NCBI GenBank assembly: GCA_902560315.1
Contig: CACELG010000002.1
Location: 64,442-128,441, forward strand
Source: an uncultured SAR86 cluster bacterium
GTDB lineage: Bacteria > Pseudomonadota > Gammaproteobacteria > Magnimaribacterales > D2472
Reading direction: 5' to 3'
DNA: 64,000 nt
This document shows positions 9,875-18,693 of the stretch, one piece after another. Numbering within the stretch: the first letter of the stretch is position 1; each line of letters begins with the position of its first letter. The notes beneath the pieces are model-generated. The model saw only the letters and a program-made list of their open reading frames with translations. It searched no databases and was not told the origin of the DNA. The position numbers and the translations under genes were made by a program.

Positions 9875-11184
9875 ATTTAGTATCCCATCAAATTAATACA
9901 ATGTCTGGTGAAATTGTTTGTCCTGGTGACAAGTCTATTTCCCAAAGAATACTACTTATTGGTTCGATATTAAATTGTGATATGGAGATAGATGGGTTTT
10001 TAGATTCAGCTGATCCTAATTCAACTCTTAATGCTTTAAATGAAATTGGAGCATCAATTAAAAAAGAACAAGAAAAGGTATTTTTAAATAAAAGAAATAT
10101 CCCTTTTCACGAACCTATCAATGATTTAGATCTTGGTAATTCAGGGACTGGTGCCAGGCTTATCTTGGGATTGATTTCAGGCTTAGGCTTAAGATCTAAG
10201 TTGGTTGGGGATTCTTCTTTATCTAAAAGGCCAATGCTTAGAGTTATTAAGCCCCTTATTCAAATGGGAGCAAAAATAGATTCTTCTAAAGGCACATTAC
10301 CAATTTTTACTATTGATTCAGAAATTACTAATAATTTTAAATATGAAATGCCTATTGCTAGTGCTCAAGTAAAGTCATGCCTTTTATTAGCAGCTATAGC
10401 TGCAGAAAAAAATATAAAAATTATTGAACCTAAAACAACACGAGATCATACAGAGAGAATGATTGATTATTTTGGAGGAGATATTAATTTTGGAAAAAAA
10501 GAAAATATAGGAGAAATAGATTATAAATTTAATAACTTAATTCCAAAAGATTCCTACAAAGTTCCTGGTGATTTTTCTTCAGCAACATTTATCATTGTGG
10601 CTACTTTGATATCCTCTCATTCAGAAGTTTTAATTAGAAATGTAGGGCTAAATAAAACAAGAATTGGTTTGCTAAAAGTGCTTAAATTAATGGGCGCAAA
10701 TATTCAGATCACAAATCAAAAATTAGAGTCAAATGAAGAAGTTGGTGACATAATAGTTAAATCCTCAAAACTTTCTGGTATTGATGTGCCTGAGCATATA
10801 ATCCCAAATATAATAGATGAAATACCCATATTAAGTATCGCCGCAGCTTTTGCTAATGGGGTAACTAAGATCAGTAATGCATCTGAATTAAGGGTTAAGG
10901 AATCAGATAGACTAAATGCAATATCAAGTGGATTTAGTAAATTAAATATAAATCATGAGATATTTCAGGATGGCATAAACATAACTGGAACTATAGAAAA
11001 GATAGAACCAAAAGAAATAATTGACTCTTTTGATGATCATAGAATTGCTATGAGTTTTTTAGTAGCAGGGATTAAATCAAAAAAAGGGATATCTGTAAAA
11101 AATTGCAAAAATATTGAAACGTCATTTCCAAATTTTAGAAATATAATGAATTCTTTAGGTATGAAAATTGATGAAAAAAATTAA
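9871..11184 (+). CDS. aroA: 3-phosphoshikimate 1-carboxyvinyltransferase (EPSP synthase)
   Basis: A 437-residue EPSP synthase joining PEP and shikimate 3-phosphate. PGDKSISQR near 18-26 contains the PEP-binding lysine, LGNSGTGARL near 90-99 is the first family signature, and RVKESDRL near 344-351 is the second. The C-terminal FDDHRIAMSF is also typical. The predicted start is TTG overlapping tyrA by 4 bp. The internal ATG at 9901 would remove the residues before GEIVCPGDKS that form the first strand, so TTG is preferred. The next gene overlaps by 14 bp. Confidence 0.96.
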   Translation: MNLVSHQINTMSGEIVCPGDKSISQRILLIGSILNCDMEIDGFLDSADPNSTLNALNEIGASIKKEQEKVFLNKRNIPFHEPINDLDLGNSGTGARLILGLISGLGLRSKLVGDSSLSKRPMLRVIKPLIQMGAKIDSSKGTLPIFTIDSEITNNFKYEMPIASAQVKSCLLLAAIAAEKNIKIIEPKTTRDHTERMIDYFGGDINFGKKENIGEIDYKFNNLIPKDSYKVPGDFSSATFIIVATLISSHSEVLIRNVGLNKTRIGLLKVLKLMGANIQITNQKLESNEEVGDIIVKSSKLSGIDVPEHIIPNIIDEIPILSIAAAFANGVTKISNASELRVKESDRLNAISSGFSKLNINHEIFQDGINITGTIEKIEPKEIIDSFDDHRIAMSFLVAGIKSKKGISVKNCKNIETSFPNFRNIMNSLGMKIDEKN

Positions 11185-11830
11185 TGTGGTGACCATTGAT
11201 GGTCCTTCAGCATCTGGAAAGGGCGCATTATCAAGAAGTATAGCTTATAGATTTGGATTTGATATTCTTGATAGTGGACTCTTATATAGACTCTACGCTT
11301 TCCTATCTCACTTAAAGATTGATTCAGACAATATTAGCGAAGTAATTAGCAAAGATATATCTTTTGTTGCAGAAGATGATAGCGTGCATGTTATTTATGA
11401 AGAAAACGAAATAACGAATCAATTAAGATCAGAGGATATTGCAAAAATCGCATCTGAATATAGTGCTAAAAAAGAAGTAAGAGAATTATTATTTGATATT
11501 CAAAGGAGTTTTTATAATGAAAAAGGTCTAGTAGCGGATGGAAGAGACATGGGCACTGTGGTCTTTAAAGATGCAAAAATAAAAATATTTCTTACTGCAT
11601 CAACTGAAATCAGAGCAAAAAGACGTTATTTAGAGTTGCAGAATCGTGGTCAAGAAGTTAATATGCCCGCTCTAATAGCTGATATTGAGAAAAGAGATTT
11701 GAAAGATAGCTCAAGAGAATTATCACCTCTTTCCCCAGCTGAAGATGCTCATATTATTGACTCTTCAGAAATGTCACTAGAAGAAGTATTCAGTGTTACT
11801 GAAAATTTAATTAATGAGGAATTTATATAA
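11171..11830 (+). CDS. cmk: Cytidylate kinase
   Basis: About 219 residues from the ATG at 11171 (a TTG directly before it would add one residue). CMP/dCMP kinase with P-loop IDGPSASGKGALS at the N-terminus, VADGRDMGTVVF near 118-130 (the conserved D-G-R-D motif for CMP binding), and the lid RDLKDSSRELSPLSPA near 175-190. Length agrees with E. coli Cmk (227). The gene overlaps aroA and its stop abuts the rpsA ATG, as in the aroA-cmk-rpsA-ihfB arrangement. Confidence 0.95.
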   Translation: MKKINVVTIDGPSASGKGALSRSIAYRFGFDILDSGLLYRLYAFLSHLKIDSDNISEVISKDISFVAEDDSVHVIYEENEITNQLRSEDIAKIASEYSAKKEVRELLFDIQRSFYNEKGLVADGRDMGTVVFKDAKIKIFLTASTEIRAKRRYLELQNRGQEVNMPALIADIEKRDLKDSSRELSPLSPAEDAHIIDSSEMSLEEVFSVTENLINEEFI

Positions 11831-13138
11831 ATGTCGGAATCTTTTTCAGCCCTCCTAGACGAAAGCTTAAGATCGCTTGATATGCAACCTGGTTCTATAG
11901 TACCTGGAGTAGTTCTTGATGTCGATAAAGACTGGGTGACTGTACATGTTGGCCTTAAATCAGAAGGCATGATATCTATAAATGAGTTCAGAGATAATAA
12001 TGGTGAGGCTATTATTGAAGTTGGTGATGAAGTCGAAGTAGCGCTAGAGGCAGTCGAAGACGGATATGGCGAAACTAGGATATCTAGAGAAAAGGCAAGA
12101 AAGTTATCAACATGGAAAATGCTAGAGGAAGCTTTAGAAACTGGTGAATTTGTTACTGGAAAAATACAAAATAGAGTTAAGGGTGGATTTGCTGTTGAAG
12201 TTGATGTTGTGAAAGCTTTTTTACCTGGTTCGTTAGTAGATGTTAGACCTGTTAAAGAGGCACCTGATATTGAAAATACTGTTCAAGATTTTAAAGTTAT
12301 TAAACTTGACTATAAAAGAAATAATGTAGTCCTTTCTAGGAAAGCTGTGCTGGAAAAAAATAATTCTGAGGTTAAGGTTGAACTTCTTAAAAATCTAGAA
12401 GAAGGCCAAATTGTTAAAGGAGTTGTAAAAAACATTACTGATTATGGTGCTTTCGTAGATCTTGGTGGCTTGGATGGCCTTCTTCACATTACAGATATTT
12501 CGTGGTCAAGAGTCACAAACCCTTCTGAGCATTTAAATCTTGGTGAAGAGATAGATGTAAAAGTTTTAAGCTTTGATAAGGATAAATTAAGAGTTTCATT
12601 GGGACTAAAACAAATTCATAACGATCCCTGGGAAAACGTTGAGTCCAACTATTCAGTTGGAGGAGTCTACGAAGCAGAAGTTTCTAACTTAACAGATTAT
12701 GGCTGCTTTGCTCAACTTGAAGAAGGTATCGAAGGTCTTATTCATTTATCCGAATTAGATTGGACTAGTAAAAACATTCATCCCTCAAAAGTTGTTGAAC
12801 TTGAAGAAAAGATTAAAGTTATGATCCTAGAAATTGATAATGATAAAAGGAGGATTTCTCTGGGTTTAAAGCAAACCAAATCAAATCCTTGGACGGAATT
12901 TGCTAATAAATATAGTATCGGTGATAAAGTCGAAGGCAAAATTAAATCTATAACTGATTTCGGTATATTTGTAGGGCTTGAAGGAGAAATAGATGGATTA
13001 ATTCATTTATCTGATATATCTGACGAAGTTGAATCAAAGGAAGCATTAGAAGAATACAAGAAGGATCAAATTCTCCAATGTATTGTTTTTGCAGTAGATG
13101 CAGAAAGAGAAAGAATATCATTGAAATTGAGTGAATAA
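11831..13138 (+). CDS. rpsA: 30S ribosomal protein S1, five-domain form
   Basis: A 435-residue S1 protein; the E. coli protein is 557 residues with six S1 domains. Five repeats can be seen, starting near residues 20, 107, 192, 278 and 365, each with the OB-fold pattern such as VVKNITDYGAFVDLGGLDGLLHITDISW. Domains 1-2 (ribosome binding) and 3-5 (mRNA binding) are present; the sixth is absent. There is no sign of a frameshift because ihfB begins 8 bp before the stop. S1 recruits mRNA to the 30S subunit, important for leaders with weak Shine-Dalgarno sequences, which are common here. Confidence 0.95.
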   Translation: MSESFSALLDESLRSLDMQPGSIVPGVVLDVDKDWVTVHVGLKSEGMISINEFRDNNGEAIIEVGDEVEVALEAVEDGYGETRISREKARKLSTWKMLEEALETGEFVTGKIQNRVKGGFAVEVDVVKAFLPGSLVDVRPVKEAPDIENTVQDFKVIKLDYKRNNVVLSRKAVLEKNNSEVKVELLKNLEEGQIVKGVVKNITDYGAFVDLGGLDGLLHITDISWSRVTNPSEHLNLGEEIDVKVLSFDKDKLRVSLGLKQIHNDPWENVESNYSVGGVYEAEVSNLTDYGCFAQLEEGIEGLIHLSELDWTSKNIHPSKVVELEEKIKVMILEIDNDKRRISLGLKQTKSNPWTEFANKYSIGDKVEGKIKSITDFGIFVGLEGEIDGLIHLSDISDEVESKEALEEYKKDQILQCIVFAVDAERERISLKLSE

Positions 13139-13424
13139 GACGAAACAAGAAACTTTTAAACGATCTGATATAGAAACATCTCTTAAGAAGCAATTTCCAA
13201 ATTTAAGTAAACTAGAAATCTGCAAAGCCATTGATGCTATCTTAGATTCAATCATAGAAGCAGTTGCTTTAGATGAGAAGGTAGAAATTCGAGGTTTTGG
13301 TACTTTTTCAAAAAAATATATAAGACCAAGGAAATTTATTAATCCAAAAACTAAAAAAATTTCTTATCTGGGTGAAACAGCAACGTTACACTTTAAGCCA
13401 TCAAAATCATTAATGAAACTATGA
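13131..13424 (+). CDS. ihfB: Integration host factor subunit beta
   Basis: A 97-residue HU/IHF-family DNA-bending protein. The helical N-terminal half is followed by VEIRGFGTFSKKYIRPRKFINPKTKKI, which holds the family signature and the conserved Pro of the DNA-intercalating arm (NPKT). It ends FKPSKSL as in IHF-beta. It begins with GTG overlapping rpsA by 8 bp; rpsA-ihfB is the standard order. The partner alpha subunit is probably the HU-family gene at 53916. Its stop overlaps the pyrF start by 4 bp. Confidence 0.9.
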   Translation: MNKTKQETFKRSDIETSLKKQFPNLSKLEICKAIDAILDSIIEAVALDEKVEIRGFGTFSKKYIRPRKFINPKTKKISYLGETATLHFKPSKSLMKL

Positions 13425-14089
13425 TCATAGTAGCAATAGATGAAATTAGCCTTAATAAGGCTTCAAGTATTATTGATAATCTTGATTCAACAAAATGCAT
13501 GGTGAAAATTGGAAGTGTTGCCTTTAATTCTATCGGCCATAAAGTTATCGATTATGCTGCTGAAAAAGGCTTTGATATTTTTCTTGATTTAAAACTTCAT
13601 GACATACCAAATACTGTTAAAAAATCTATAAAAGGATTAACCAATCTCCCAATAAAAATGATAACAATCCATACATCTGGTGGAAAAGATATGATGGTGG
13701 CTGCAATGGAAGCAGTCTCAGGTACTGATATAAAAGTTTTTGGAGTGACTGCATTAACTAGTCTCAACGATGATGATACAAATAAAATATATCAAAGGAA
13801 TGCCTCAGACCATGTAAATGCAATGTTAGATCTTGCTGAATCAGCTGCAATAGACGGTGTTGTATGTTCTCCACACGAGTTAGATCTTGTAAGTAAAAGA
13901 GAATCATTATTATCGATAACACCTGGTATAAGATTGCAGGACTTAAATGATGACCAAAGCAGAGTTATGTCACCAGAAGAAGCAATTAACTTAGGCGCAA
14001 ATTATCTGGTTATTGGAAGACCAATAACTCAATCAGATAACATATTAGGAACCTTAGAAGATATTTTTAATAAAATAAATAACTCTTAG
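13421..14089 (+). CDS. pyrF: Orotidine 5'-phosphate decarboxylase
   Basis: A 222-residue OMP decarboxylase of UMP synthesis. The catalytic signature DLKLHDIPNTV near 56-66 holds the Asp-Lys-Asp charge network; VIGRPITQSDN near 199-209 is the phosphate-binding end. Length fits the bacterial family (230-245). The start ATG overlaps the ihfB stop (ATGA), so it is the last clear member of the gyrA-to-pyrF run. Confidence 0.95.
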   Translation: MIIVAIDEISLNKASSIIDNLDSTKCMVKIGSVAFNSIGHKVIDYAAEKGFDIFLDLKLHDIPNTVKKSIKGLTNLPIKMITIHTSGGKDMMVAAMEAVSGTDIKVFGVTALTSLNDDDTNKIYQRNASDHVNAMLDLAESAAIDGVVCSPHELDLVSKRESLLSITPGIRLQDLNDDQSRVMSPEEAINLGANYLVIGRPITQSDNILGTLEDIFNKINNS

Positions 14090-14113
14090 TATTTTTATGA
14101 GTTAAAATAAAGA

Positions 14114-14491
14114 ATGCTCAAATCAAATATTAAAGTAAATATCAATGATATAGGTGGAAAAGTTGCTAAAGAAGATGAAAGATATGTAGTAAAGGATAAT
14201 TCCTTTGGCAACAAGCTTATATTGAGTAGTACTTTATTAGAACCAAATAAAAGCACTAGCGGACATTTTCATAATGGTCAGGAAGAGGTGTATCTATTTG
14301 TCAGAGGAAATGGTGAAATGGAACTAGATTCAGAAAGATTTGAAGTAAAAGCTGGAGATATTATTAATATTGAAGATGGCGTATTTCACAGGGTTTACAA
14401 TACTAATGAAAATGACCAGCTTTATTTTGTTTGTGTTTTTGATGGTGGAAGTACTGCAAGAGAAAATCATAATAAAATAAAAGACCAGTAA
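14114..14491 (+). CDS. Small cupin-domain protein
   Basis: A 125-residue single-domain cupin. The first metal-binding motif is GHFHNGQEEVYLFVRGNG near 49-66, giving His, His and Glu ligands, and the second motif contributes GVFHRVYN near 92-99. The body resembles sugar-phosphate isomerase-type cupins (glucose-6-phosphate isomerase or mannose-6-phosphate isomerase-like), but the substrate is not identifiable. It is 24 bp after pyrF and 106 bp before another gene that also ends in a cupin, hinting at a shared sugar pathway. Confidence 0.8.
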   Translation: MLKSNIKVNINDIGGKVAKEDERYVVKDNSFGNKLILSSTLLEPNKSTSGHFHNGQEEVYLFVRGNGEMELDSERFEVKAGDIINIEDGVFHRVYNTNENDQLYFVCVFDGGSTARENHNKIKDQ

Positions 14492-14597
14492 GCCTGGATT
14501 AAAACTAAGTTAAATTGAAGCTCGTTTAGATTCCATACACTTAGCAAAAAACAATAGAAAATTTCTTAAAGACAATTGATAGATTATAATTAAAAAT

Positions 14598-15371
14598 ATG
14601 AAAGTAATAGTGGTAAGTGGTGGGTTTGATCCATTGCATTCAGGCCATATTTCTTATTTTAAAGATGCAAGAAGTCATGGAGATAAGCTAATCGTTGCTT
14701 TAAACAGTGATGACTGGCTCGAAAAGAAGAAAGGCAAATTCTTTATGCCTTTTTCAGAAAGAAAGCTAATCATTGAAAATTTAAAGTTTATAGACGAAGT
14801 GATTGATTTTGAAGATGATGAAATTGGTAGTTGCATTAATGCTCTTGAAAAAGTTAAAGATTTACATGTAAATGATGAGATATATTTTGCAAATGGTGGT
14901 GATAGGGATAAAGAAAATATTCCTGAAATGTCAGTTGATGGCATTAATTTTTTATTCAAGATAGGAGGCGATGAGAAAAAAAACTCCTCCTCATCCATTT
15001 TAAAAAAATGGCAAAATTATCATGAAGAAAGAATTTGGGGTGCTTTTTACAACTTATTTGAATCTGATGATGTAAAAGTAAAAGAGTTGATTGTTGATCC
15101 AGGCAAAGGCATGAGTTTTCAAAAACATTTTAAAAGGTCAGAAATATCAATAGTAAGCAAAGGATCATGCATTATAAATTACAGCAAAGATAATCCAGAC
15201 GATAGAAAAGATATACAATTAAACAAATTTGATTATTATTTCGTTCCTGTTGGTGAGTGGCATCAAATCACAAATCCATTTGATAAACCATGCCATCTTA
15301 TTGAAATTCAATATGGTGAGTCTTGTGTTGAAGAAGATATTGAAAGAATAGATTATTACGATCCAAAATAA
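14598..15371 (+). CDS. Nucleotidyltransferase fused to mannose-6-phosphate isomerase-type cupin
   Basis: A 257-residue two-domain protein. Residues 1-~140 form a cytidylyltransferase-like fold: VVSGGFDPLHSGHISYF has the HxGH nucleotide-binding motif, followed by ALNSDDWL and later SSSSILKKW, as in HldE/RfaE C-terminal and glycerol-3-phosphate cytidylyltransferases. From about 142, EERIWGAFYNLFE through GEWHQITNPFDKPCHLIEIQYG matches the cupin end of ManC/mannose-6-phosphate isomerases. The fusion suggests activation of a sugar or polyol phosphate linked to isomerisation, but the substrate is unknown. A TATAAT hexamer at 14585-14590 could be its -10 box. Confidence 0.75.
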   Translation: MKVIVVSGGFDPLHSGHISYFKDARSHGDKLIVALNSDDWLEKKKGKFFMPFSERKLIIENLKFIDEVIDFEDDEIGSCINALEKVKDLHVNDEIYFANGGDRDKENIPEMSVDGINFLFKIGGDEKKNSSSSILKKWQNYHEERIWGAFYNLFESDDVKVKELIVDPGKGMSFQKHFKRSEISIVSKGSCIINYSKDNPDDRKDIQLNKFDYYFVPVGEWHQITNPFDKPCHLIEIQYGESCVEEDIERIDYYDPK

Positions 15372-15385
15372 TTTAATAAAGTCAA

Positions 15386-17167
15386 TTGAAGATAGATATA
15401 AAAAAAGTTCCAAATACTCCAGGAGTATATAAATTCTTAAATAATCAAGAAATTATTTATATTGGTAAAGCAAAAGATCTAAAAAAAAGAGTTTCTTCTT
15501 ATTTTGGAAACTCCTATAAAGACAGAAAAACATCTCAAATAAAGTTTCTTACTGATAAAGTTGAGACCTTCACGACAAAAAATGAAGTTGAGGCTTTATT
15601 GTTGGAACAATCTCTGATAAAGGAGAACAAACCAAAATTTAATATTCTTTTAAGAGATGATAAAACATACCCCTACATATATTTTTCACTAGATCACGAA
15701 TATCCTGGAGTTTATTTGAAAAGAACAAAAAAAAGTGTTGATAAAAAATACTTTGGACCGTTCGTAAGCTCTGAGGCTGTTAAAAAATCAATAAAAGAAA
15801 TTCAAAAAATTTTTAAAGTTAGAAATTGTACTGATAATACTTTTGCAAATAGAACAAGACCATGTATTGAGTTTCAGATGAAAAGGTGCTCCGCTCCATG
15901 TGTTCAAAAAATAAACAAATTAGATTACTTTGAAGATATTACAAGTTCAAAATCGTTTTTAACATCTTCAGATACCAAAACTATAGAACGACTAACCAGA
16001 GAAATTGATGAAGCTGTATCAAAACTTGATTTTGAGAAGGCTGCTGATATCAGAGATCGTCTTAATAGATTGAATCTTTTGAAAGAGGAACAATCAGTAG
16101 TGACGTTAGCAAATGATATTGATATTTTCTCAGTTAGCTCAGAAATGAGTTATTTAGGAGTATCAATTATTGTTGTAAGAAATGGAAAAATTAGAGGAAC
16201 TAAAACACATTTAATTAAACAAGCCTTTTACAGTTCATTTGATGAAGTCTATCGAAGTGCAATATTTAATTTTTATGAACATCAATTGGATATTCCCAAC
16301 AAAATTTTATGCGCTTATCAATTGAAAGATAAAAAAATTCTTGAGGATATGTTTAAAAGTAAGCACCAAAAGAAATTAAGGATTATACATTCACCAAACA
16401 AGTCTATTAGACCAATATTTAATTTATGCAAGCTTAATGCACAACAAGTAATAAAAAATCATATTAGTAAAGAGGACAAATATACCTTTGCTTTAAATGA
16501 GCTTTGTGGGTATGTAGGAAGAGAAGAAATTAATAAAATTGAAGCATATGATGTAAGTCATATCTCCGGGGAAAGTGGAGTTGCATCTTCTGTAGTATTT
16601 TCAAAGACAGGACCAGAAAAAAAAAGTTACAGGCTTTTTAATATACCAAATCATTTATCTGGTAATGATGTTGGTTCTTTAGAGCATGTTTTAGAAAGAA
16701 GAATCAAATATTTTGATGATCCAAAAGTAAAACCGGATTTGCTGTTGATTGATGGTGGCAAAACACAATTAGAATTTGTAAATTCAGTTTTAGATAAATC
16801 AGAGCATAAAGATCTAAAAGCAATATCTATAGTAAAAGGATCAAATAGAATTAGAGCAACTGAGACAATAATTAGTAGAGATGGAATTTTAGAGCTTGAT
16901 AAAAATTCTAAAGCTTTTCTAATTTTACAAGAAATGCGAGATGAGTCTCATAGGTTTGCAATTCAAGCTCAGAGAAAGAAAAAAAGAAAGACAATATCTA
17001 AATCAGAATTGGATTCAATAAAAGGTATTGGAACGATCTTAAAAAGAAGATTACTTAAAAAATTTAAAAGTATAAAAAACATAAAAACTGCAAATTTATC
17101 TGATTTAATGACTGTTGAAGGTATAAATGAGAAAATAGCAGTACTTATAATAAAGAAATTTAAATGA
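15386..17167 (+). CDS. uvrC: Excinuclease ABC subunit C
   Basis: A 593-residue nucleotide excision repair nuclease. The GIY-YIG domain (about 8-85; GVYKFLNNQEIIYIGKAKDL) makes the 3' incision. A UVR motif near 200-235 (DEAVSKLDFEKAADIRDRL) contacts UvrB. The RNase H-like domain for the 5' incision has YDVSHISG near 390, LLIDGGKTQLEF near 453 and RDESHRFA near 513. Two helix-hairpin-helix motifs close the protein. The start is TTG; no ATG lies before the GIY-YIG domain. It overlaps pgsA by 4 bp. Confidence 0.96.
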   Translation: MKIDIKKVPNTPGVYKFLNNQEIIYIGKAKDLKKRVSSYFGNSYKDRKTSQIKFLTDKVETFTTKNEVEALLLEQSLIKENKPKFNILLRDDKTYPYIYFSLDHEYPGVYLKRTKKSVDKKYFGPFVSSEAVKKSIKEIQKIFKVRNCTDNTFANRTRPCIEFQMKRCSAPCVQKINKLDYFEDITSSKSFLTSSDTKTIERLTREIDEAVSKLDFEKAADIRDRLNRLNLLKEEQSVVTLANDIDIFSVSSEMSYLGVSIIVVRNGKIRGTKTHLIKQAFYSSFDEVYRSAIFNFYEHQLDIPNKILCAYQLKDKKILEDMFKSKHQKKLRIIHSPNKSIRPIFNLCKLNAQQVIKNHISKEDKYTFALNELCGYVGREEINKIEAYDVSHISGESGVASSVVFSKTGPEKKSYRLFNIPNHLSGNDVGSLEHVLERRIKYFDDPKVKPDLLLIDGGKTQLEFVNSVLDKSEHKDLKAISIVKGSNRIRATETIISRDGILELDKNSKAFLILQEMRDESHRFAIQAQRKKKRKTISKSELDSIKGIGTILKRRLLKKFKSIKNIKTANLSDLMTVEGINEKIAVLIIKKFK

Positions 17168-17703
17168 TGATTAAGCTAATTAACATTCTTACATTAATAA
17201 GAATTTTTATTGCGGTGGTAATTTTTACTTTTTTAGCAATTAAGAACTATTACTTGCTTGCATTATTTCTATTTTTTATCGCTGGTTTAACTGATTATTT
17301 TGATGGTTTTTTAGCAAGAAAATTCAACGCAACATCTCAACTTGGGGAGATTTTAGACCCCTTGGCAGATAAAATTTTAATTATTTTTTTATTTTTTGGC
17401 CTAGCAGTAAATTTGTCTAGTTTTCTAATAGGATTCGCAGGATCTTTAATTCTCTCGAGAGAAATTTGGATAAGCGCATTAAGAGATTACAATTCAAGAA
17501 ATAATAATGTTAATGCTACTAAGGTTATTTATATTGCTAAGATTAAAACAAGCGTTCAATTACTAACAATTTTTATTTATCTTACAGGCCTAGCATTTAA
17601 TAAAATGCTATTAATTGTATTTGGGGATATATTTTTGATAATTTCTGTCTTGGTGACAATATACACCGGCTATCTCTACACCATTAATAGTTTTAAGAAT
17701 TAA
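17164..17703 (+). CDS. pgsA: CDP-diacylglycerol-glycerol-3-phosphate 3-phosphatidyltransferase
   Basis: A 179-residue inner-membrane CDP-alcohol phosphatidyltransferase committing CDP-diacylglycerol to phosphatidylglycerol. The catalytic motif D-x2-D-G-x2-A-R-x8-G-x3-D-x3-D is complete in DYFDGFLARKFNATSQLGEI continuing to LDPLADK (about 44-69). Several membrane helices are evident. Length matches E. coli PgsA (182). It is coupled to uvrC and followed by tRNA genes, the same uvrC-pgsA-tRNA order seen in E. coli. Confidence 0.95.
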   Translation: MMIKLINILTLIRIFIAVVIFTFLAIKNYYLLALFLFFIAGLTDYFDGFLARKFNATSQLGEILDPLADKILIIFLFFGLAVNLSSFLIGFAGSLILSREIWISALRDYNSRNNNVNATKVIYIAKIKTSVQLLTIFIYLTGLAFNKMLLIVFGDIFLIISVLVTIYTGYLYTINSFKN

Positions 17704-17734
17704 TTGCCACATTTTATCAATACACATATACAAT
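17704..17734 (+). promoter_or_regulatory. Candidate promoter for tRNA-Cys
   Basis: TTGCCA at 17704-17709 is followed after 17 bases by TATACA (17727-17732), overlapping TACAAT (17729-17734). Transcription would begin around 17740, just before the tRNA at 17749. It may also read through the short ugd gene, tRNA-Leu and rfaH, since no terminator is seen between them. Confidence 0.5.
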
Positions 17735-17748
17735 ACTATAAAAATTTA

Positions 17749-17822
17749 GGCTGGATGGCAGAGTGGTTATGCAGCGGCCTGCAAAGCCGTTTACGCCGGT
17801 TCGATTCCGGCTTCAGCCTCCA
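17749..17822 (+). tRNA. tRNA-Cys (GCA)
   Basis: A 74-nt cloverleaf with acceptor stem GGCTGGA pairing with TTCAGCC, T arm GCCGG-TTCGATT-CCGGC, and anticodon loop CTGCAAA giving anticodon GCA. The discriminator is T73 as expected for cysteine, and CCA is encoded. In E. coli the order is pgsA-glyW-cysT-leuZ; here no tRNA-Gly fits in the 45 bp after pgsA. Confidence 0.95.
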
Positions 17823-17828
17823 TATATT

Positions 17829-18680
17829 ATGAAAATAGGAATTATTGGTTTGGGTTTTGTTGGTAAGGCTTTAAGAAATGGTCTTAAGGAAAATGTTGAG
17901 AGCATAGAGATAGACCCAAAACTAAATACAAACATTGAAGACTTAAAAAATCATAAACCTGAACTTGTTTTTATATGCGTTCCGACTCCTATGAACGATG
18001 ATGGAAGCCAAAATATAGATATAGTCAACGATGTCATTAATGAAATTAATCAATTTGATACAAATCTATTAATTGTTCTTAAAAGCACTGTATTACCAAA
18101 ATATGTAAAAGAAATTTCTAAAAAAAGCAAAAACTTAGTTATAAATCCAGAATTCTTAAGAGAGAAATCAGCTAATGAAGACTTTATTAATTCTGAAATA
18201 ATTATATTTGGAGGCCTAGATGATAATTGCAAAAAATTATCATACTTTTATAAAAATCATACTAATTGTAAATGCAAAGAACATACTATTACTGATCGTG
18301 AATCCGCCTCGCTTATTAAATATACAATTAATTCATTTCTTGCTTTAAAAGTTACCTTTTTTAACGAGATAAAACTTATTTTTGATAATTTAAATTCAAA
18401 AGATGATTGGCTAAATTTTATAAACGCATTATCCAAAGATAAAAGAATAGGTGACTCACACATGAATGTACCGGGGCCAGATGGAAGATATGGATTCGGT
18501 GGGCCTTGCTTGCCCAAAGATGTTAACGCACTTATCGAATACTCAAAAGAAATTGGAAAGGAATTAAGCTTATTAAATAAAGCCAATAGTATTAATAATA
18601 ATATTAGAGCAGAGTATAATGAATTATCTGCTCGAGAAATAGAGCAAAACATTAAATATAAGATTGATAAAGAGGAGTAA
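17829..18680 (+). CDS. Short UDP-glucose 6-dehydrogenase family protein
   Basis: About 283 residues from the ATG at 17829; upstream in-frame codons run into the tRNA and are not coding. The N-terminal Rossmann motif IGIIGLGFVGKAL, VPTPMNDDG, NPEFLREKSA and the catalytic cysteine in GFGGPCLPKDVNALI identify a UDP-glucose/UDP-sugar dehydrogenase. Classical members have about 390-430 residues with a third, UDP-binding domain, which is missing here. Either the protein is a natural short form or it has lost function. It is wedged between tRNA-Cys and tRNA-Leu, which normally sit side by side. Confidence 0.8.
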   Translation: MKIGIIGLGFVGKALRNGLKENVESIEIDPKLNTNIEDLKNHKPELVFICVPTPMNDDGSQNIDIVNDVINEINQFDTNLLIVLKSTVLPKYVKEISKKSKNLVINPEFLREKSANEDFINSEIIIFGGLDDNCKKLSYFYKNHTNCKCKEHTITDRESASLIKYTINSFLALKVTFFNEIKLIFDNLNSKDDWLNFINALSKDKRIGDSHMNVPGPDGRYGFGGPCLPKDVNALIEYSKEIGKELSLLNKANSINNNIRAEYNELSAREIEQNIKYKIDKEE

Positions 18681-18693
18681 TTTAAAAAAATAT

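Noticed and set aside
14080-14104. TAACTC/GAGTTA inverted repeat at the end of pyrF as terminator
   Set aside because: The stem is only 6 bp, A+T-rich and not followed by a T-run on the plus strand.
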